Notes under the pieces: generated by a model
Database searches by the model: none
What the model was told of the DNA's origin: nothing
What the model saw: only the letters and a program-made list of their open reading frames with translations
Part shown: positions 6,401 to 12,698 of the stretch, piece by piece
How positions within the stretch are numbered: position 1 is the first letter of the stretch
Layout: every line of letters starts with the position of its first letter
Made by a program: the position numbers and the translations under genes
NCBI GenBank assembly: GCA_009908885.1
Contig: JAAAOL010000526.1
Span: 1 to 12,698 of the forward strand
Direction: 5' to 3'
Origin: Bacteroidota bacterium
GTDB lineage: Bacteria > Bacteroidota > Rhodothermia > Rhodothermales > JAAAOL01
Length of the DNA: 12,698 bases

Positions 6401-8815
6401 GCGCTCCGTACGCTGCGTAAGCATGCCGGATACGCCCTGCTGAATGCGGCAGGCCTGGCCCTCGGCATCGCCGTCTGCTTGCTCATCGCGCTCTACGTGC
6501 AGCACGAGTGGAGCTACGACCGCTTCCACGAGGATGCAGACCGCACCATGCGCATGGTGGAAACGCGATCGACCCCGGAGGGCACCGAGCAAGAAGCCGG
6601 GACGGCCGGACCGATCGCTCCGGCGGCGGTGCGCGAGTTGGCGGGCGTGGAGGCCGCGACCCGGCTGACGCGCCTGTTCCGGGTAACGGTGCAACGTGGC
6701 GACACGCGCTTCTACGTGGGCGACTATCTGCTGGCCGAGGCCAACTTCTTCGACGTCTTCTCCTTCCCGCTGGCGCAGGGCGACCCGCAGACGGCCCTCG
6801 CCCAGCCGGGAACGGTGGTCCTCACGCACGCGGCGGCGGAGCGCTACTTCGGCGACGCGAACCCGATGGGGCAGACGCTCTCGGTCGAGGGCTTCGGCGA
6901 GTCGACGGTGACGGGCGTGTTGGCGCCGCTGCCCGAGACCTCGCACCTCCAGTTCAGCATGCTCTTCCCGTTCGCCACGCCCGCCAGCGACGTCTCCTGG
7001 TGGACGCCCTGGACGGAGGACTGGGCCCACAACTTCCGCACGTTCACCACCTACCTCCGCCTCAGCGAGACGGCGGACCGCGACGCCATCGCCGCGCAAA
7101 TCGAGGCGCTCATGGCGGACAACACGCCCGGCGACGCCATGCCCGCCGCGGTCACGCTGCAGCCGTTGACGGACATCCACCTCCGGTCGGCGGGCATCGG
7201 CGGCGGCTTCAACGCGCAGCCCGGCAACCCGGCGTACCTCGTCATGTTCTCGGCCATCGCGCTGTTCATCATCCTCATCGCCTGCATCAACTACATGAAC
7301 CTGGCGACGGCCCGGTCCACGCGGCGGGCCAGAGAAGTGGGGGTGCGCAAGGCCCTCGGCGCGCAGCGGGGTCAGCTCATCGGACAGTTCCTGGGCGAGG
7401 CCATCGTCCTGGCAGGCATCGCGCTCCTCGCGGGCGTCGTGCTCACCGCGTGGGTGCTGCCCCTGTTCAGCACGCTGGCCGGGAAGGCGCTCTCGCTCGC
7501 CCCGATCCTGCAACCGGCATGGATCGCTGCGCTGGTCGGCGGCGCGCTGTTGCTGGGCCTGGCCGCGGGCAGCTACCCGGCGCTCATCCTGTCCCACTTC
7601 GCCCCGACGCAAGCGCTCAAGGACGGCGACGTGCAGACCGGGCGGGCCGCCTGGCTCCGGCGCGGGCTCGTCGTCACCCAGTTTGCGCTGTCCATCGGCC
7701 TCATCGTGGCGACGCTCGCCGTGGCCCGCCAGCTCGACTACGTGCAGGAGAAGCGCCTCGGCTTCGAGAAGGACCACCTCGTGATGGTAGACATCAACAG
7801 CAGCAACGTGCGCAGCAACATGGACGTGATGAAGGCCGAGATGCAGCAACACCCCGCCGTGCAGGCGGTCGCCGTCTCCTCCCGCGTCCCGGGCGACTGG
7901 AAAGGGATCACGCAGATCCAGATCGCCGAGGCCGGAGCCTCCCCCGACGACGTGCTGACGTCCTATTTCATGGGCGTGGACGAGGACTTTCTGAGCACCT
8001 TCCAGATCGACCTTCGGCAGGGGCGCGCGTTCGACCCGGCGCGCGGGACCGACACGACGGCGGTGCTGCTCAACGAGACGGCGGTCGCTGCACTCGGCCT
8101 CGACGACCCGGTGGGACAGACGATCGAGGTGCCCGAGATCGGCCTCGAAGGCGGCGGCAGCGGGGACGCGAACCTGCGCCTGCACGTCATCGGCGTGGTG
8201 GGTGATTTTCACTTCCAGTCGCTCTACGAGCCGATTCGCCCGCTCGTCCTCGGCTACCACCAGAACCCGATCGAGAACATCGACTACTTCACCGCCCGTG
8301 TCGCCGCCGGGCAGGTGACGGCGGCGCTCAGTCACCTCCGTAGCATTGGCGAGCGGTTCGACCCGGAGCACCCCTTCGAGTACAACTTCCTGGACCAGCG
8401 CCTCGCCGAGGTGTACGACACGGACCGGCGCGTGGGTCGCCTCTTCAGCATCGCGGCGGGCCTCGCCATCCTGATCGCCTGCTTCGGCCTGTTCGGCCTC
8501 GCCGCCTTCAGCGCCGAGCAGCGCACCAAGGAAATCGGCGTCCGCAAGGTGCTGGGCGCGTCCGTGGCGCAGATCGTCGGGCTACTCTCCAGGGACTTCG
8601 CCCGCCTCGTGGGCATCGCCTTCGTCGTGGCCGTGCCCCTGGCCTACCTCGTGATGGACCGCTGGCTGGCCGACTTCGCCTACCGCACGTCGCTCGGCGT
8701 GGACGTCTTCGCGCTGGCGGGCCTGCTCGCCTTCGCCATCGCCGGGCTGACGGTGAGCTACCACGCCCTCCGTGCGGCCCTCGCGGACCCGGTAAAGAGC
8801 CTTCGGTACGAATAG
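6377..8815 (+). CDS. FtsX/MacB-type ABC transporter permease, duplicated architecture (permease 3)
   Basis: The product is 812 residues from the ATG at 6377. The open frame extends to 6029, but those 116 codons are antisense to vapB and its promoter; the chosen start gives MLKNYLTIALRTL, which aligns with the paralogues. TM helices are about 19-42, 287-310, 338-362, 381-403, 430-450, 690-712, 740-762 and 777-797. The first core domain has YVQHEWSYDRFHEDADR (40-56), FFDVFSFPL (124-132) and YFGDANPMGQTL; the second has VIGVVGDFHFQSL (604-616). Both FtsX signatures are intact: NLATARSTRRAREVGVRK (308-325, RARE for the usual RAKE) and QRTKEIGVRKVLGAS (715-729). The linker before the second core motif carries a Gly-rich stretch (EGGGSGD, 591-597). 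It ends DPVKSLRYE. The next permease starts 11 bp downstream, suggesting co-transcription with permeases 4 and 5. It shares 17 consecutive residues after TM1 with permease 4, its likely nearest relative here. Confidence 0.96.
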   Translation: MLKNYLTIALRTLRKHAGYALLNAAGLALGIAVCLLIALYVQHEWSYDRFHEDADRTMRMVETRSTPEGTEQEAGTAGPIAPAAVRELAGVEAATRLTRLFRVTVQRGDTRFYVGDYLLAEANFFDVFSFPLAQGDPQTALAQPGTVVLTHAAAERYFGDANPMGQTLSVEGFGESTVTGVLAPLPETSHLQFSMLFPFATPASDVSWWTPWTEDWAHNFRTFTTYLRLSETADRDAIAAQIEALMADNTPGDAMPAAVTLQPLTDIHLRSAGIGGGFNAQPGNPAYLVMFSAIALFIILIACINYMNLATARSTRRAREVGVRKALGAQRGQLIGQFLGEAIVLAGIALLAGVVLTAWVLPLFSTLAGKALSLAPILQPAWIAALVGGALLLGLAAGSYPALILSHFAPTQALKDGDVQTGRAAWLRRGLVVTQFALSIGLIVATLAVARQLDYVQEKRLGFEKDHLVMVDINSSNVRSNMDVMKAEMQQHPAVQAVAVSSRVPGDWKGITQIQIAEAGASPDDVLTSYFMGVDEDFLSTFQIDLRQGRAFDPARGTDTTAVLLNETAVAALGLDDPVGQTIEVPEIGLEGGGSGDANLRLHVIGVVGDFHFQSLYEPIRPLVLGYHQNPIENIDYFTARVAAGQVTAALSHLRSIGERFDPEHPFEYNFLDQRLAEVYDTDRRVGRLFSIAAGLAILIACFGLFGLAAFSAEQRTKEIGVRKVLGASVAQIVGLLSRDFARLVGIAFVVAVPLAYLVMDRWLADFAYRTSLGVDVFALAGLLAFAIAGLTVSYHALRAALADPVKSLRYE

Positions 8816-8826
8816 CCCCTGCTGCC

Positions 8827-11235
8827 ATGCTCCTGCCCCCCCTGAAGATGCTGCTCCGGTCGCTACGGACGCGCCCGGCCCACACCGTGCTTAATGTGGC
8901 GGGGCTGGCGATCGGGCTGGCTACGTGCCTGCTCGTCGCCCGGTACGTGCAGCACGAGTGGTCCTACGATCGCTTCCACGAGGACGCCGACCGGCTGTAC
9001 CGGCTCAACAAGGTGGTGACGCCCCAGGAGGGCGGCACGGAGCGCCACGCCATCACGTCCGGCCCGATGGGACCGACCCTGGTGGACGACTTCCCGGAGA
9101 TAGACGCCACGGTGCGCGTGCTGCCCTGGTTCAGCGAGGTGCTGATGACACACGACGACGTGAGCCAGCCGGTCGAGCACGTCGCCATCGCCGACGCCAA
9201 CTTCTTCGAAGTGTTCGATTTTCGCCTCGTGCGCGGTGAGGCGACGTCGGTGCTGACGGCACCCCGCAGCATCGTGTTGACGGAGCAGACCGCCCGGCGC
9301 TTCTTCGGCGACGCCGACCCGATCGGGCAGACCGTGACGGCCCTCGGCGGCCTCGACTACACAGTGACCGGCCTCGCCGCCGATCCGCCCGCGACCTCGC
9401 ACCTGCCCTTCGACGCGCTCATTTCGTGGGCCTCCACGGTGCCGGGCAACGGCGCGCTGGACTACGGCTGGCTCCAGACCTGGCTGCCGCAGACGCTCTA
9501 CACGTACGTGCGCCTCCAGCCGGATGCTGACGTGACCGCGCTCGAAGAGAAATTGCCCGCCTTCATGGAACGACACTTCCCAGAACGGGCCGAGCAGTAT
9601 CACCTCTATCTCCAGCCCTTCACCGACATCTACCTGGGCTCGACGGACCTGCTGCACGCGCGCAGCCTCCACCTCGGCGACCGGCGGCAGGTGTACCTGT
9701 TCGGCGCCATCGGCCTGCTGGTGCTGCTGATCGCCTGCATCAACTTCATCAACCTGGCTACGGCGCGGGCGGCAAAGCGGGCGCAGGAGGTGGGTGTGCG
9801 CAAAGTGCTCGGTGCGGCACCCTCGCAGCTGCGGCGGCAGTTTCTGGCCGAGGCGCTGCTGCTCACCGGTGGTGCCGCGCTCGTCGCCGTGCTGTTGGCC
9901 GAGGCGGCTCTCCCCGCTTTCAACGCCCTGACGGGAACATCGCTGAGCCTGCACCTCGCCTCCAACGGATGGCTCCTGGCCGGGCTCGTCGGCCTGACGC
10001 TGCTGGCGGGCCTCGCCTCGGGCCTCTACCCGGCGCTCGTGCTGTCGCGCTACCGCCCGTCGCAGGTGCTGCGTGGCGGGAACACCGATCTGCGTGGAGG
10101 ACGCCTCCCCCGCCGCGTCCTCGTGACCACACAGTTCGCCATCTCGGCAGCACTCATCGTCGGCACCGTGGTCGTCTACCAGCAGACGCAGTTCGTGCTG
10201 GACAAGGACCTGGGCTTTCAAAAGGAGCAGATCGTCGTGCTGCCGATCGGCAAGACAGACATTTCGGATCAGGGCGCGGCGTTCAAACAGGCGCTTCTCC
10301 AGCACCCGGAGATCACCCGCGTGGCTGGGAGCAACAGCGTACCGGGACAGAGTACGATGGGCTTCACGCTGGAACCGGAAGGCGCCTCCGACACCGAGAC
10401 GTGGACGGCGCAGGGCATCCGCGTGGACGACTTCGACCTGCTGACCACCTACGACCTACAGATGGCCGCCGGGCGCTACTTCACACCCGGCTTCGCCACC
10501 GACTCGTCGCGCGCCGTCGTCATCAACCAGACGCTCGCCGATGCACTCAGTTGGGACGATCCGGTCGGCAAGCGCCTCACCATTTCCGGCGAAGTCGAGG
10601 AGGGCACCGTCATCGGCGTGGTGGAGGACTTTCATCTCTCGTCGCTGCGGCAGACCATCGATCCGCTCGTGCTGTACGTCGCCCCGCGCTGGGACTTTCT
10701 GTCCGTCCGCCTCACCGGCGGCGACCTTCCCGCCGCGCTCGACTTCCTGCGCCAGACGTGGGAGCAGTTCGAGACGGCGTATCCGTTTGAATACACGTTT
10801 CTGGACGACGCCTTCGCCCGGCTCTATGCCGCCGAGCAGCGCCTGACGCGCACGCTGACGGCGCTCTCCGGTCTCGCCATCCTGGTGGCCTGCCTGGGCC
10901 TGTTCGGCCTCATCACCTTCACTGTCGAGCAGCGGACCAAGGAAATCGGCATCCGCAAAGTGCTCGGCGCTTCAGTGAGCAGTATCATGATCTTACTGTC
11001 GAAGGAGTTTGCCCGGCTGGTGCTGCTGGCCGTCGTCCTGGCTGCGCCGGTGGCAGCCCTGGCCGCGCGGTTCTGGCTCGACGGCTTCGCCTACCGCATA
11101 GATCTCGGCACAAGTCTTCCGCTTGCGCTTGGCCTTGCAGGTACGCTTATCTTGAGCATCGCGCTCTTGACCGTCAGCACGCAGGCCCTCCGCGCCGCCC
11201 TGGCCGATCCGGTAAAGAGCCTTCGCTACGAATAG
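8827..11235 (+). CDS. FtsX/MacB-type ABC transporter permease, duplicated architecture (permease 4)
   Basis: The product is 802 residues. The ATG at 8827 gives MLLPPLKMLLRSL, which departs from the (K/R/T)NY found at this point in the other four members but keeps the 30-residue spacing to GLAIG; the internal Met8 would be too short. TM helices lie at about 19-41, 288-311, 339-363, 382-405, 430-451, 679-699, 729-750 and 763-785. Family motifs: YVQHEWSYDRFHEDADR (40-56), FFEVFDFRL (126-134), FFGDADPIGQTV, YTVTGL, NLATARAAKRAQEVGVRK (309-326, RAQE variant), VIGVVEDFHLSSL (595-607) and QRTKEIGIRKVLGAS (702-716). Between the last two helices the usual (L/V)M(D/E)xWL reads AARFWLDGFAYRI. The last 30 bases match those of permease 3 at 28 positions, including the TAG stop. 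Permease 5 begins 13 bp further on. No Shine-Dalgarno is visible in the short leader (agcccctgctgcc). Confidence 0.96.
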   Translation: MLLPPLKMLLRSLRTRPAHTVLNVAGLAIGLATCLLVARYVQHEWSYDRFHEDADRLYRLNKVVTPQEGGTERHAITSGPMGPTLVDDFPEIDATVRVLPWFSEVLMTHDDVSQPVEHVAIADANFFEVFDFRLVRGEATSVLTAPRSIVLTEQTARRFFGDADPIGQTVTALGGLDYTVTGLAADPPATSHLPFDALISWASTVPGNGALDYGWLQTWLPQTLYTYVRLQPDADVTALEEKLPAFMERHFPERAEQYHLYLQPFTDIYLGSTDLLHARSLHLGDRRQVYLFGAIGLLVLLIACINFINLATARAAKRAQEVGVRKVLGAAPSQLRRQFLAEALLLTGGAALVAVLLAEAALPAFNALTGTSLSLHLASNGWLLAGLVGLTLLAGLASGLYPALVLSRYRPSQVLRGGNTDLRGGRLPRRVLVTTQFAISAALIVGTVVVYQQTQFVLDKDLGFQKEQIVVLPIGKTDISDQGAAFKQALLQHPEITRVAGSNSVPGQSTMGFTLEPEGASDTETWTAQGIRVDDFDLLTTYDLQMAAGRYFTPGFATDSSRAVVINQTLADALSWDDPVGKRLTISGEVEEGTVIGVVEDFHLSSLRQTIDPLVLYVAPRWDFLSVRLTGGDLPAALDFLRQTWEQFETAYPFEYTFLDDAFARLYAAEQRLTRTLTALSGLAILVACLGLFGLITFTVEQRTKEIGIRKVLGASVSSIMILLSKEFARLVLLAVVLAAPVAALAARFWLDGFAYRIDLGTSLPLALGLAGTLILSIALLTVSTQALRAALADPVKSLRYE

Positions 11236-11248
11236 ACCCCCTCGATTC

Positions 11249-12698
11249 ATGCTGAAGAACTATTTCACCATCGCGCTACGGTCGCTTCGCAAGCGCCTCG
11301 GCACCACCGCGCTCAACGTGGTCGGCCTGGCCGTAGGCCTTGCGTGCTGCCTGCTGATCAGCCTCTACGTGCTCGACGAGTTGAGCTACGACGAGCATCA
11401 CGAGAAAGGCGACCGCGTCGTCCGCCTCGCCCTCGAACCCGGCGGCGGGCGCGTGCTGACGGTGACGCCCACCATCGCCGGGCCGATCCTGACCCGCGAG
11501 TTTCCGGAGGTCGAGACGTACGTACGCTTCACCCGGCCGAGCGAGCACACCATGCGCTTCGAGGACCGCCCCTTCCAGCGCGAGGTGCTCACCTACGCCG
11601 ACTCGACCGTCTTCGACATCTTCACGCTGCCGTTCGTGCACGGCACGGCCGACGGCGCGCTCACCCGCCCGAACACCATCGTGCTCACCGCCTCCGTCGC
11701 CCAGCGCCACTTCGGCGATCGCAACCCGGTCGGCGAGACGCTCACGGTAGACGGCGACCGGACGTTCGAGGTCACGGGCGTCATCGAGGACCTGCCGCCC
11801 ACGACCCACCTGTCGTTCGACGCAGTCGCCGCCTTCGAGACGCTTTCCTGGGCGGACCGCGAGATCTGGAGCTCGGCCAACTTTCACACCTACCTGCTCC
11901 TGCAGAGCGAGGCTGCGATCGGATCGGTCGAGCGGAAGATTCCCGGCCTGATCGAGCGGGAGCTGGGCGAGCAGACGGGCGAGTTCAAGATGCACATCGC
12001 CCTCCAGCAACTCCCGCGCATCCACCTGTACGCGAACGGCTACATCACCTACGTCTACATCTTCGGCGCCATCGCGCTGCTGATCCTGCTGATCGCCTGC
12101 ATCAACTTTATGAACCTGGCGACGGCGCGGAGTGCGGAGCGCGCCAAAGAGGTCGGCGTGCGCAAGACGCTCGGGGCCGTGCGGCCGAGCCTCGTCGGCC
12201 AGTTTCTGACCGAGGCCGTGCTGCTGGCGCTCTTCGCGGCGGTCCTGGCGCTCATCCTGGCCGAGTTGGCCCTCCCGGCGTTCCGTACGCTGGCGGGCAA
12301 GGCGCTCTCGACGCACGTGCTGACCAACCCCGGCATCGTCGGCGCGATGCTGGGCCTGGCCGTCGTCGTCGGCCTCGCGGCGGGCAGCTACCCGGCCTTC
12401 GTGCTGGCCCGCTTCCGGCCCGTCCAGGTGCTCAAAGGCTCGTTCAGCACGGGACGGCAGGGCAGCACGCTGCGCAAGACGCTCGTCGTGGTCCAGTTCG
12501 CGGTGTCGGTCGCCCTCATCGCGGGGACGGCGGTCGTCTTCCAGCAGCTCGACTACGTGCAGTCGACGAACCTGGGCTTCGACAAGGAGCAGACGATCGT
12601 GCTGCCCCTCGAAGAGGAATCGACGTTTACGACGTTGAAGCAGACGCTCGGGCAGGCGCCGGGCGTGCAGCACGTCTCCGCCGTCTCGACGATCCCCG
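11249..12698 (+). CDS. FtsX/MacB-type ABC transporter permease (permease 5), 3' end outside window
   Basis: From the ATG at 11249 the frame is open to the right edge, giving 483 codons of an expected 790 or so. The visible part covers the whole first half and the beginning of the second: TM1 about 19-42, core domain about 45-265 with VFDIFTLPF (121-129), HFGDRNPVGETL and FEVTGV, TM2-4 about 268-291, 317-342 and 362-385, the FtsX signature NLATARSAERAKEVGVRK (289-306), and TM5 about 411-431 followed by QQLDYVQSTNLGFDKEQ. The segment joining the core domain to TM2 is short: LQQLPRIHLYANGYITYVYIF lacks roughly ten residues found at this point in permeases 1 and 3. Its start segment (MLKNYFTIALRSL) is closest to permease 3, whereas RFRPVQVLKGSFS recalls RFRPVEVLKGSFS of permease 1. 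It is probably in one operon with permeases 3 and 4. Confidence 0.95.
   Translation, partial: MLKNYFTIALRSLRKRLGTTALNVVGLAVGLACCLLISLYVLDELSYDEHHEKGDRVVRLALEPGGGRVLTVTPTIAGPILTREFPEVETYVRFTRPSEHTMRFEDRPFQREVLTYADSTVFDIFTLPFVHGTADGALTRPNTIVLTASVAQRHFGDRNPVGETLTVDGDRTFEVTGVIEDLPPTTHLSFDAVAAFETLSWADREIWSSANFHTYLLLQSEAAIGSVERKIPGLIERELGEQTGEFKMHIALQQLPRIHLYANGYITYVYIFGAIALLILLIACINFMNLATARSAERAKEVGVRKTLGAVRPSLVGQFLTEAVLLALFAAVLALILAELALPAFRTLAGKALSTHVLTNPGIVGAMLGLAVVVGLAAGSYPAFVLARFRPVQVLKGSFSTGRQGSTLRKTLVVVQFAVSVALIAGTAVVFQQLDYVQSTNLGFDKEQTIVLPLEEESTFTTLKQTLGQAPGVQHVSAVSTIP

Noticed and set aside
6269..8371. Very long minus-strand open frame continuing upstream of vapB
   Set aside because: It is the Arg/Val/His-rich shadow of permease 3 caused by high GC. 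Only the last 84 codons (6014-6268) match a known family.

Overview
The window is a GC-rich stretch dominated by one gene family. It holds the 3' end of an ABC-transporter ATPase, then five consecutive same-strand genes for large FtsX/MacB-type permeases of about 800 residues each. The fifth permease runs off the right edge. One vapBC toxin-antitoxin pair sits on the opposite strand inside this array. High GC, start codons without Shine-Dalgarno sequences, and permeases ending in ...SLRYE point to the Bacteroidota/Rhodothermota side of the bacterial tree, perhaps a Rhodothermales-like organism. That placement is inferred from family style, not from a marker gene.

Layout: 2-295, ATPase C-terminal part. 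350-2758, permease 1 (802 aa). 2759-3107, a non-coding gap with a 71-bp composite palindrome. 3108-5558, permease 2 (816 aa). 5583-5606, an orphan copy of a permease start. 5616-6008 and 6014-6268, vapC and vapB on the minus strand. 6377-8815, permease 3 (812 aa). 8827-11235, permease 4 (802 aa). 11249 to the end, permease 5 (483 codons visible).

Each complete permease reads as two fused MacB-like halves. Each half is one TM helix, an extracytoplasmic core domain and three TM helices. One chain could therefore do the work of the usual permease dimer, with an ATPase dimer such as the one at the left edge. By family knowledge these machines move substrates out of the inner membrane or transmit mechanical force across it. 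Nothing here identifies the substrate. Permeases 3-5 are separated by only 11-13 bp and look co-transcribed. The 349-bp gap and the antisense vapBC split the array into likely separate units.

The most interesting structural signal is at vapBC. The first 24 bases of permease 3 occur a second time (23/24 identical) just before the vapC stop, at the place where a permease gene would be expected to start after permease 2. This looks like the scar of the event that brought the toxin-antitoxin cassette into the array while leaving permease 3 intact. I found no clear evidence of a wholly new biological system. The tandem paralogue array with a single visible ATPase and the vapBC insertion scar are the points worth following.
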